Assembly (NCBI GenBank): GCA_021399435.1
Contig: JAJTUP010000004.1
Location: 2,046,001 to 2,110,000 of the forward strand
Direction: 5' to 3'
Origin: Diaporthe sp. PMI_573
Taxonomy: Eukaryota > Ascomycota > Sordariomycetes > Diaporthales > Diaporthaceae
Length of the DNA stretch: 64,000 bases
How positions within the stretch are numbered: the first letter of the stretch is position 1; the number at the start of each line of letters is the position of its first letter. Shown in pieces: positions 46,781 to 57,327 of this stretch. A model generated the notes under the pieces. It had not been told where the DNA came from, searched no databases, and was given only the letters and a program-made list of their open reading frames with translations. The position numbers were made by a program, and so were the translations under genes.

Positions 46781-47388
46781 CTTTGAATTACTCGATGCCT
46801 TATGTTCTTGAGAAGAGCCTAGGGAATGATTGTCTGGTTGCCGCCGCTGGTGAGCGTAATATGCGCCTGCTGAGCCGAGGAGAGCGATGCCAGAGATACC
46901 ACGTAGATAGCGAAGGGACCTGCTCATTGAAGATGGACCAAAGAAGGAAAAAAAAGTCCAAAATGCCAGAGAGGGTGAGCAGGGACGATGCACAGAAACT
47001 ACGTTTAAAGTATGTCACGCCAGTTCACCGTGTCAATTGTCATCGGTCCATTTTGTACCGCGTATTGCTTTGAAATCGCCCCAGGCATGGGGCTCCGCCG
47101 CTTCTCGGGGACTCTCAGTGGGACCAACATGGCGGAACACCCCTGTCTCCGTGGGTGAGTTTGGGCCACTCCCGCGATTAGATAAGCCGTCCTTTCAATT
47201 TTTGGATCCGCAACTCTGCTTGTGCTTGGCCCCGAGTACGACCTGGGCGAGCAATGCGATACTAGAGGCGACAGACGACGCGTAGACGACCCGACTCCGG
47301 CAGATCTCAACAATTGAACCGGAGGTAGTGTGCCCAATCTCCAACTCGCCGGTGGATGAGGGGACGCAGCTCCTCGTGAACCTCCAAC
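46781..47388. other. Intergenic, about 600 bp, divergent promoter
   Basis: Lies between CCS1 and the mitochondrial ribosomal protein gene. Part of it (46781-46993) may instead encode an in-frame N-terminal extension of CCS1. Confidence 0.5.
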
Positions 47389-48040
47389 ATGTCGCAGACA
47401 GTCGGTCTCGTGAGTAGCTAGAAGCCCCCCCCTTCCGCCAGCTCGCAACCACAGCTGTCGCGACCCTCACCCGCTGAGAATACTGTGAACTGACGCAAAA
47501 CCCGTATAGACCCGGCTCGCCTACTCAAGGGTATGGCACAACATCTCCGCCTCGACACCACACCCGACCCTCAGCACGGTCAAGTCGCCCCCGGAGGCGA
47601 TCACCCCGCCCTCGCTGGGCCGCCTGGCGTCGCGGATCGCGACGCTCCTGATGGGAAAGCAGAAGCCGATCTACGACCCGTCGACGGACTGCGGCGATTA
47701 CGTGGTCGTCACCAACTGCGCGGCACTGTACACGACCGGCAACAAGAAGTGGCGCAAGAGCTACTACCGGCACAACACGCGCCCGGGCTCCCTCAAGGAG
47801 GTCACGATGGACGTGCTCATGGAGAAGCACGGCGGGAGCGAGGTCCTCCGCAAGGCTGTCAGTGGTATGCTGCCTAAGAACAGGCTGCGAAAGAAGAGGA
47901 TCGCGCGACTCAAGGCTTTCGAGGGCGAGGCGCACCCGTATGATCAGAACCTAGCAAGGTTTGGGGGGAAGGTCGTTGGGAGTGAGGGGTGGGCGCAGGT
48001 GGCTGAGAAGATAAGAGAGGCTGGGGCCGCGAGGTTATGA
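47389..48040 (+). CDS. MRPL23: Mitochondrial large-subunit ribosomal protein uL13m (MRPL23)
   Basis: Exons 47389-47409 (seven codons, MSQTVGL, donor GTGAGT) and 47510-48040 give 183 residues. TRLAYSRVWHNISAS starts the second exon and gives the conserved uL13 tryptophan region. LGRLASRIATLLMGKQKPIY, DCGDYVVVTNCAALYTTGNK, KSYYRHNTRPGSLKEVTM and KAVSGMLPKNRLRKKRIARL are signature L13 segments, the last being the rRNA-binding GMLPKN loop. It belongs to the mitoribosome large subunit. The short first exon is typical for the fungal gene. The start is supported by the frame joining perfectly into exon 2. Confidence 0.94.
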
Positions 48041-48975
48041 GAGCAAGAGGGAGGGGTGAGGGTTGCAGGGTACGATCTGATGGGTAGTAACCCATGGAGA
48101 AGCTGGGCTCGGGCAAGTATGTGTTGCTCGATTGCTTGCCAGTTGTGTACAAATTGCTAGGCATGGAACTTCTTGGGAATATCTAGGAGAGGCTGTCCCT
48201 AGTGAGAGAGGGCTCCGAGGGTCCTGAGTTGTACATTGCATAGCGAACCCGTCGGCTGTGCTCTTGTGGGCAGGAAGCAGATCCTGGAACTCCTGTACTT
48301 GATACTTTGAGGTCGGTTGGCGGGTGACGAATAATGTCATTTCCAGACTCTAGCACCGCTCTTAATGGGAAATGGCCCCATGGCACTTTCGGCTTCATGC
48401 AGTCTACAGGCCCAATTCTAGAGAGCTTACATCAACTCTTCTACCGTGGCCATACCGGCACCCAGAACCAGTCTATGTCGTCGACGCGGTTGTAGGTAAC
48501 ACCTTGTGTGGTGAGAAAAGCGGCATGCGGAACGTTATACAGTTGCTGTGAGTGGTCCATTGGTAGACATCGACTTCAGGAGACGAGGGCGGTTGCTCCA
48601 GGGGCGTGTAATCACGGGTCTTCTAAAGATTGAACGTCACCAGAATCAAACGAGAGATGATGAGTAATGGTGACGCAGTCAAACCTTGCACGATATCCCC
48701 CGGAAGGATGGATGGGGTATTGACAGTGACTATATCACGAGACTTGGTGCGAGTACACAAATGCACATGCTATTTCACGAGTGGGGCCGAGCCATCTATG
48801 TATGCCCCCAGTATGAACCAGACCTGGCTTATGCAACGGGCTCTTGAAGATGATTTCTGCCGCCAGCAAGAGTATGCCACCGACCCAACGACTTGACCTT
48901 CTAAGGGATTAAAATGCACGAATTAAAAATGTTATAAACCTCATCAGGACACATCGAATAGCGGATACACGAGAT
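48041..48975. other. Intergenic, about 930 bp between convergent genes
   Basis: Shared 3' flanks of MRPL23 and the uricase gene. No gene, RNA or repeat recognised. Confidence 0.5.
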
Positions 48976-50010
48976 TTAGGACCGAGCAACCTCGCACTTG
49001 ATGAGACCGTTTGGCCCAGACTGGGGGGCGTAGACCTCGGCGTCCTTGCCGGTGTTCTTGAGCCCCTTGTGCCAGCTCAGATCTGAGGGGGAAAACCCGT
49101 CAGCCCATGGTTGACCTCCAGGTGTTGGGCGGGGTGGGAAGCAAAAGGAGGTTGGGGGGGGGGGGGGACTCACCGATCTCGAAGTAGTGCTTGTTCGGCA
49201 GCGAGTAACCAGCGAGCTCTGTCTCAGGCACCACCTCCAGGATCTGCTCGCACATCTTGTACATGGTGTTCTGCACGCTGGGGCTCTCGTCCTCGGCAAA
49301 AGTCTTCATGGTGATTTGCCTGGCAGCCTCCCACGCGGCATCGAATCGGGGCGAGGCGTCGCGGACGGCGTCGACCCCGGGGAAGGCCTTCCACGTCCAG
49401 CTGCAGTCGACGTCGGTGGACAGGATGCGGTCCCAAGTCTCGGGCAGAGTGGTGTAATCGTCGCGCACGAAGTTGTGGAACGCCGACCCGGTGCTCTTGA
49501 GCACGGTTAGCCCCACGATGCCGCTCCTAAGGCTGATGCCGCCGTCCCGCGACACGGCGGCCTCGACGTTGCGGGTCTCGTTGCCGTCGCGGTAGAAGGA
49601 GTGCGGGTGGGGCTTGCCGTCGACGACCATGCGCGTCCAGCGGTGCACGACGACCTTGATGTGGGCGGTGGTGATGTGCGAGTAGGTGTCCAGGAAGTGC
49701 TGGCCCAGGATGGAAGCGAAGAGCTCTGGCGGGTTGACGGGGTGTTCCTTTGCCTTGATGTAGATTGTGTTCTTCATCGAGTCTGTGGCCACCACGACGC
49801 TGTTGTCGGCCTCTGTGTATCTGGCCCGGGGTTTGTTAGCCCCTGGGCACGGTGGATGATGGGCAGATCTTACGATGTCTCGATCTGTCCCTCGAGCAGG
49901 CAGGTTACTGTCATCTCTGTGACGGTCTGGACCCCGGTGGCCTCGTCCCTGTGCACCTTGTAGACGCGGACGTTGTCCTTGCCATATCGGGCAGATGCGA
50001 GTCTGGGCAT
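48976..50010 (-). CDS. Urate oxidase (uricase)
   Basis: Exons 50010-49874, 49820-49174 and 49082-48976 give 296 residues, the normal uricase length. It starts MPRLASARYGKDNVRVYKVH. Then come YTEADNSVVVATDSMKNTIY, containing the active-site Thr/Asp region, and LGQHFLDTYSHITTAHIKV, TGSAFHNFVRDDYTTLPETW (the Phe that stacks on urate) and DRILSTDVDCSWTWK. The last exon gives DLSWHKGLKNTGKDAEVYAP. It oxidises urate to 5-hydroxyisourate without cofactor, the first step of urate degradation, normally in peroxisomes. The C-terminus reads IKCEVARS and lacks a canonical SKL-type PTS1. The exon 2 donor is preceded by a run of C (G on plus) near 49157-49168 that could disturb assembly or splicing. Confidence 0.95.
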
Positions 50011-51380
50011 CTTGTTGAGACCTGCAGGTTGAAAAGGGGTTGGTGGTGAGGAGGAGCAGAGGACAGGACAACGAGGAGAGATGCAATGCAGGGCACGTAA
50101 TCGACAATTGTATGTTATCAAGTGTACCAGACCGGCTATGCCACGGACTCGACTCGGAGAAGGACGGAGAAGGGCGGACACTCGGAAGGGCTACCGGTAT
50201 GCTATACCCATACAAGTCTTCGCACGATGCTATTCTGAGTCACTGGTTTGGAGTGAGCTATCTCGGTATCGAGGCCAAGAGGGAGGAGGGGTGGTGGCTT
50301 GATGTGTGTTTATATAGTCGGCCGCCCGGACGAGTTCGTCTCGGAGTCTGGGCAGTGGCCCAGACAAAGTCGAGTGACCAACGAGCCAAGCGGACCAACC
50401 AGGCAACAGAGAAAGCATCGGCCATCTAGTTTATCAGCAGAAATGGCCAGATACAAGCAATCACACTGCCGAGCCGGGGCTGGTCCTTCCAACGAAGGAG
50501 CGTCAGGGCCTCCCAGCTCCACGGACCGGAGCCCTCAGGAGCCCCCACAGCGGACGGTCGCCAGCGCCAGGCCGGGCGGAAGCCGCCGAGACCTGAGAAC
50601 GTGGGGCTTTCCTGCCTTCCTTCCTGATGGAGCCGCTCCCGTCGCTGTGTGCTGAATGACTTGTCATTTCGACAATGCGTTTGTTGTCGCCTTTTTCTCT
50701 TCTCTTTTCTCTTGATTCCAGTCACTGGGATTTCTGAACTCACCCACGCACTCTCGCTTGCCTGCTTGCCTCGCTGTCGGTAAGACGTGCCCATCTGCCG
50801 GTCGCACCGAAACGGAGTCTAGGCCGTTTGGACGGGCTTCGTCTATCTCACATGTCTTAGATCTTCCCGGTGATTCCTGCCGACTAGGCGGGCCTTCTGC
50901 AAACAGGGGTGGTCTTGGGACCAGCTTCGCATGCTTGTTTCCCAGTCAGGACGCCGCCTCAGTTACACGGGGCAGGGCCAGGCGGTAGGCCGTACAGGAG
51001 ATTGCAGCTTGCAGATTGGCAGGTTACAGATTGCGGGGAGGCGGACCACCATTGGGGATAAACATGGCCAGATGGCTGTCAGCCATATCAGGTGCCTGCT
51101 CCATCGTACGATTGCACCCTGGTTTCTGGAGAGCTTGTCTGGTTGGCCCCAGATATTGCAAAGCATAAGTTGCGCAGCGAGCAATGACAAAGAAGTATTG
51201 CGTGCTTCAAGCCTGGAGCTGGTCCTTGATTGAGTATAAATCTGGTCACTGCCACGTATCACATCGAGAGGGGCTGCGAGCATCGTTTCTTTGACGTTGG
51301 ATGATGTCGCCGCCGTGTCTTGCTACTGCGCCCAGAGACCCATAGAAGCCTCCCAACGGTAACCCTAAACAAGTGTCGCA
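50011..51380. other. Intergenic, about 1.4 kb, uricase promoter side
   Basis: Upstream of uricase; several short overlapping frames, none recognised. Confidence 0.45.
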
Positions 51381-51561
51381 TCACATACATTATTGCAGTA
51401 ACAAAGCCACATGGTCAAAACATTCCAAGCATCATTGCGGAGGCCCTGTGGCTTACTCTCCTTCTTACTAGTCACTCATAGGAGGTTTTCCCACAGGGGA
51501 TTCTCCCACGGGAGGTTATCCTAGAAGAGGTTGCACAGTAAATATCATGGCCGCATAGCGG
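51381..51561 (-). repeat. Dispersed repeat element, copy B, with four 15-bp units
   Basis: Matches copy A near 30.03-30.28 kb. The left part reads TCACATACATTATTGCAGTA, the middle contains CCCTGTGGCTTAC, and four 15-bp units follow from 51477: CATAGGAGGTTTTCC, CACAGGGGATTCTCC, CACGGGAGGTTATCC and TAGAAGAGGTTGCAC. The right part ends TGGCCGCATAGCGG. It is about 65 bp shorter than copy A and clearly diverged, partly by C/T and G/A changes. The strand label is arbitrary. Confidence 0.75.
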
Positions 51562-52295
51562 TATCTTGCGCGGTGTTTTGCACAGCATATTCTTGCTTCT
51601 GCTTACATGTGGCTTGGGGAAGGATTAGACAGCATTGAAAGTGGCTTGAGTGACGATTTCATCACGAGGGTTGCGAATGGACAACACACATGTCTTATAC
51701 GTGAAGTCCTGTAATATATTACACCATCCAATGCAGTCCATGTATTCCGCCTCCCGGTAACAGGGGTCGCTGTCCCCTGCCGCAGAACATATCTACCTCT
51801 AGGTACTGTGCCGCGCCTACCCCACTCCACATTGAGCCTGCCCAGGCGCGGTCGGGCTGGCAGCTGTCAATGCTCAATCGGCCGTAGTCTCCCGCACTGT
51901 CGCATTGGGAACAGTCGCCGACCATCGACCACCAGTGCACAACATGCATACCGTACCGTAGACATCAATACCTGGTCTATCATATGTGCGACACATCTAA
52001 ACCACTAGCCTGCCAATTTGCTTTTTCGTCATCTACAAGGCCATCTGAGCAACGTCCCACCGTATTACTGGTCTTGTTTTCCGTCAGGCGCCCTCGTCAA
52101 TCAACACTTTCCCCTCCTATCTCCTGCTGCTGCTCGCCTCACCGTGACGAAACCGAACCGTGGGCCACTCACCCCCAACCTCAATCTGAACCACCCACCC
52201 ATAGCAATCCCGATACCAGAAGAGCAATATCTTGTTGGATGGCATAGGCGACCACGAATGCTGGGGCGACAGCGATCGCCCCCTGAGGAGGACAA
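51562..52295. other. Intergenic, about 730 bp, promoter of the TORC2 gene
   Basis: Leads into the RICTOR-like gene; CT- and C-rich sequence near 52080-52200 fits a leader. No gene recognised. Confidence 0.45.
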
Positions 52296-55200
52296 ATGGA
52301 CGGGCCACCGACCATGCTGGGCTCGTCGGTGACGCCCACCCAGACCCCGGCTCAGAAGGAGCGGCCCTTCAGTCCACAATCGTCGAGCACCATCTCTGGA
52401 CGCCGACCCAGCCTCGACCTCAACCTCAACCTCAACGATGGCGGCAACCTACAGCCTCCCTTTTCTACCAACGGCCCTGCCTCCGTGCGGAACATGTCCT
52501 CTTCGGCGGTCAGCTTCGGCCCCAGGGGCTCGAGCCTCAACCCCTCGTCCATGGCTGGCCCGGGAAGCTTCAGCTCCGACCTGAGGAGCCAGATGGCACA
52601 GTCGCGTGCGGGATCGAGGATGGACGTCTACAACAGTCTGGGCACGCTGGACGAGGCGGGGGACGCCTCGGCCAAGGACAGGCTCCTTGCCGATCTGCGC
52701 GACGACCTCGCCAGGGAGAACAAGATAAAGGAGGGCAGTGAAAATATGCTCGAAGCTCTCAACAACAAAAAGCCAAAGCAGGTCAAGGAGCAGAAGGCAA
52801 AGGTCGAGGCCGAGCTGAACGCCTCCTATGCCCGCATCAGGAACCTCAAATCGCGCATAGAGGACGTTCAGCAGGCCAAGGCGGCTCCCACCACGCCCAT
52901 ACGGGCCCCTGAGGAGTTCTTCCCCGCCAGCAGAGGGATCCGGTCGCCCCAGAGCGCATCGAGGAGCGGTGCGGGCTCAGAGATCGAAGAGGCCATGGAC
53001 CCCACTTACCAGCTTGGGGAGCTCCTGCAGGCCCTGGAGGCGACTGGCCTGACGCCTGAGTATTACGTAGCCAAGGCCAACAGTCTCGTTGACCTCTTCA
53101 AACAGCATCCAATGCTGAAGTATGACCTCGTTTGGTCCATCTTTGGCCTCAGGGTGCAAATGATGCTCGTCAGCGACAGCAGGGAGGTCGTGGCAGCAGG
53201 CTACAGGATGACCCGTTATGCCATGTCGGACAGGGTCTCTCTCAAGAAGATACGCACCCTCAACACTGATTATATTGTGATCTCGTAAGTAAACGCGACA
53301 AGCATTCGAGAGTCTGGAGACTGACGTTTCGCAGGTCTTTGATCAAAGACAGAAAGGCCGATCTGGAGAGGGAACAGGCATTGAAGTTTGTGCGCGCATT
53401 CCTGGACATCAAAGACGGTGTCCAGGAGCTGTCCAGGGCGGTCGTCAGAACAGTCGTCTCCATTGCAGAACACAACGAAGACAGGCTGCGGTCGATATGT
53501 CTAGAAACGCTGGCTGAGATCCTCGTTAGAGACCCTCAGCTGGCTCTTGCCTCGGGCGCCATGGCCGTCCTCTGCGATGCCCTGACAGAAGGCTCCTACA
53601 AGGCCCCAGAGAGTCTGATTTCGGGCTTTCTGTTCCTGCTGGACTGTCCTCGGCGGCGAAAGTATCTCCGACCAGGCTATGATGTGGAGGTCATTTTCAA
53701 TGTCTTCACTGATGTCTTCATATCCAGCGAAACCATCCTAAAACACAACTCAAAGGCTATTTCTTCGGCGCTCAAGACGTGGTCAGGCCTCATGTACTTG
53801 TCCATGTACAATTTCAGGGCAATCAGATCCCTGATATCAAGCTTGGTCATTCCTAATCCGCAAGCCAGAGACACCGTCATTGACCTTCTCTACTCGCTGC
53901 TGCGAATCAAGTCGCCAGCATGGGCAACGCCGTTCCTGGCCGGCAGAAGGCTTACAACGTACGGGAGGGTCACGGCGCTGAATACGACTGCACCAAAAGG
54001 CACACAGGCATACATCGAGGATGATGGAGGAGAGCAGAATTTCGTGGAACACTACACTGCACTGCTTCTGGCGGCGCTGATCCGGGCGGACCTCGTGCCG
54101 ACGCTCCTAAACCTCGCCCGAGATGCAGAAGACGAGACACTGAAGCGCAAGTCAACATTGCTGTTGGGTGAGGTTCTCAGGCTTTCAAGTCGTCTGCTGC
54201 CGCCTTCATGGAGCAGCGAGCTGCAGTTCTTGCCAGGACTCTTCTCAGCAGCTGTGCGTTTCAAGGAGAAATCGCACTTCGTCGCCACAAGTCTGGTTTA
54301 TCAAATCAGCAGTGTCAGCCGTACGCTCTACCGGTCCTCTCCGTCGGTTTTCACATCTGCGGGGCTTGCATCACATCAAATATCAAATCCAGGGTTGGAA
54401 GATGAGCAGGCCAGAGCCGCGCCCGTCGTTAGCGTCGACGAAGGCACGTTCCGGCAGCTTTTGGTTGACTCGTACGTTCTTAGCAGCAGCAACTACCTCA
54501 AATGGAACTGGGACATCATACTCAAGGTCATCGAGGGGCCTTTGACGATTAATAAGAGAGTTGAGGATGCCATCAAGGCGTCGAAATGGATGAAGAGGTT
54601 GATGGGTTTCTACCGACCGTTCAAATATCGGTTTTCAGACATGAAGAACACGCGAAACACGCAGAAGTATGTTAGAGCGGGTTGCGCTCTGATGCAGGCT
54701 CTGCTTCAGACACCACAAGGCCGGGCGTATCTGGTAGACAACAAAGTCTTGAGGCAGCTCGCCGAGTGCCTGGCTCAATGCGATCCGGTGAGTGGCCCCG
54801 AAGATCTGGCTTTGCAGGAACTAACTCCTTCCCAGAAAAGTGGTTTAACCGCTCGGGTGCCGCTCTTTTCCAGAGACCGGCTCTTGGATACGCTAAGCGG
54901 GGGGTACGTTGCCATGCTTGGTGTTTTAACAGGGGACGTCAGAGGCTTAGAGATGATGAATCGGTGGAGGATGTTCAACATGATATTCTCCATCCTAGAC
55001 GGCCAGCGACGCCCTGACCTGATCAAGATGATGCTGTCGCACTTTGACTACAGTATCCAACACCACCCTCAGGTCCTGCTTCAAAAGGCCATGACCAGCA
55101 ATACTAAAGAGATCCGGATGTACGCTACTAACATTCTCGGGAAGCATGCCCACGATCCCAAGGTCAGCCTGACTGGCGACATGAAGTGGGCCATCAGGGC

Positions 55201-56551
55201 TCTTGTGACACAGCTCTACGACCCGGAAGTTGAAGTCAGTGCTACCGCAATCAAAACACTCGAGAAGGCATGTAACACCAAAACCTATCTGGAAATGGTC
55301 GTCGAGTGCAAACCGGGGCTGGATCATCTCGGTGAGATTGGTGCTCCCCTGCTGCTACGATTCCTGTCCACCTCGATTGGCTACCATTACTTGGACGGCC
55401 TTGACTACATCAGCAACGAAATGGATGACTGGTTCCTCGGGCGCAACGACACCTATGTCAACACCGTCGAGGCCAGCCTTGCTCGTGCCTTTGTTGATGG
55501 CCAAGACGAGCCCGCCAATCGCCTGAGCCTGCTCGGTGACGATCCAGATGCGGAGGCTGATCCGCACGTTCCTCCACACTTTTACCGTGAACTCACACGC
55601 ACCGAAGAGGGCTGTAGACTTCTGCAAGACAAAGGCCACTTCGCCGAGTTCGCGGCCACAATCAAAGAGCATGGGCTAGAGGCTGAGGACTCTGAAACGA
55701 TGATCAAGGTCAAGGGGTGCCTGTGGGCTGTTGGCAACGTGGGTTCCATGGAGCGTGGCGCGCCGTTTCTTGAAAGCTGCGACGTAGTCCAGGATATCGT
55801 GCGGATTGCCGAGTACCACGAAGTCATGAGCATGCGAGGGACTGCGTTCTTTGTCATTGGCTTGATCTCAAGATCCGTTCACGGGCTCGAGATGCTGTCA
55901 GAGCTCGGCTGGGACGCAAACACGAACTCACTGGGGAACTCGACCGGGTTCTGCGTGCCTAGCGACCTGTCGAGGTTCTTCTCCCTGCAGCCTTGGCAGC
56001 ATGTGACGGCCGGCGCCACGGTCTTGCCAGATACGCAGAGGACGGAAAAGAGCGCGAAACCACCAGTCTTGCCGTCTCGTCCACGATCGGACTCACTGAT
56101 GGAAGCCATGGGGCCGCCGACATCCGAGTATGACTACGTCAACACCGGAGCTTTTGACCACGACGAACCTGTGGAACTGGATCCGGACCCGCTCAACCAC
56201 AAGATCCTCGAGCTCTTCATCGACCTCAGCAACACAGTCCGCTTCCCCAAGGCCCGGAGCGAACTCGTACAGCTCAAAGAACAGAAGAAGCCACCCGGGT
56301 TCTCTAACCCGCGATTGTTCAGGCGGGTGGTGGCGCTCATGGAGACGCATCACTACAGATTGAATGCGCGCCGGATGCTTGAGCTATTCGAGCGTAGCGT
56401 GCTTTGCGAGGTTGTCTTTGAGGAGGATGGGGAGGGCGAGGAACCTGAGGATCGCACTGAGCTGCCAAACGAGGCGTCCGGTGCCGCCACGCCGGCTGAG
56501 GACAAGGACGAAGAGAATGAGGCTGACGATGTGAGCTCTGGCGCTGGGTAG
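52296..56551 (+). CDS. TORC2 subunit RICTOR/Ste16 (Avo3, pianissimo family)
   Basis: Exons 52296-53284 and 53335-56551 (donor GTAAGT, acceptor GCAG) give 1401 residues. Residues 1-120 are disordered and Ser/Pro-rich. About 125-195 form a coiled coil (LLADLRDDLARENKIKEGSE, ASYARIRNLKSRIEDVQQAK) that resembles an HR1 segment. From about 228 the helical-repeat RICTOR core begins: YQLGELLQALEATGLTPEYY, VSLKKIRTLNTDYIVISSLI, LRSICLETLAEILVRDPQLA, YRPFKYRFSDMKNTRNTQKY, DYISNEMDDWFLGRNDTYVN, CLWAVGNVGSMERGAPFLE and MRGTAFFVIGLISRSVHGLE. The C-terminus is acidic. RICTOR is the defining scaffold of TORC2, which phosphorylates AGC kinases and controls actin and plasma-membrane stress. The length matches filamentous-fungal Ste16/Ste20-type proteins. 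The product acts at the plasma membrane. Confidence 0.96.
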
Positions 56552-57327
56552 CGCACTCTAATCGGAGGGGGCAGTAGTTGCCCTCCAGGGAGCGGAGTAC
56601 AGAGCCACATCCACACTCAGCGTCAGGATGTTGACATGATCTGGTGATCATCACGGAATGGCAGTCGAAGAGGAGATGGCGATACACATTTTTGTACTAT
56701 AATTGGAGACGAAGTCATGGTTCTGCATCTGGTGCGGTTGGCTGGCAAGCCTGTTGGCCCAAAACTGGAGAGGGGGAAGGCGTTTGAATACCCTGTCTGG
56801 ACTGTACCAACACCATGTGGTTACTTGATTTGGGCTCATCCTGTAGAGCCGGAAGGAGCGTGCAAAGTAAAGGGGGGAAACAATAGGCGTCGTTTGGGGC
56901 AGTGTTCTTTTTTTCCAATGCGTTGCGTTCGAGCATAGAGGTGGGTATCACGGGGCATATAGGAGCATGGCAGCCAGCAGGGCAGACTCTTGCAAGGCGG
57001 GGGAAATTCCATCGAGGGGTATTATGGCCAGCTTGCTGCACACAGAGGCGTGAATACCTTGCCAGTCGTATAGCACCTGAATCCTGTGGTGCTTGCTGTG
57101 GTCAACTTCCATATCACTAATCGCATGGCACGACACATCGTGATGGGTCGATTACGTGATGGACTGTATCCCCAGATTCTAGGTTTCTGTCTTGGCCACC
57201 AAGTCCTACCTTCGCCCCGCACCACAATGACATGAGACGTAGAACTTCGCGTGACGTCGATACTTTAAAACGTGAATTTGTTCCTGCTATCGCCAGGCGC
57301 ACTTTCCGACCGCCGCTGTCCACCAAC
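56552..57327. other. Intergenic, about 780 bp
   Basis: 3' flank of the RICTOR gene and promoter of THI20. I looked for a TPP riboswitch (CTGAGA core) before the THI20 start and saw none. Confidence 0.5.
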
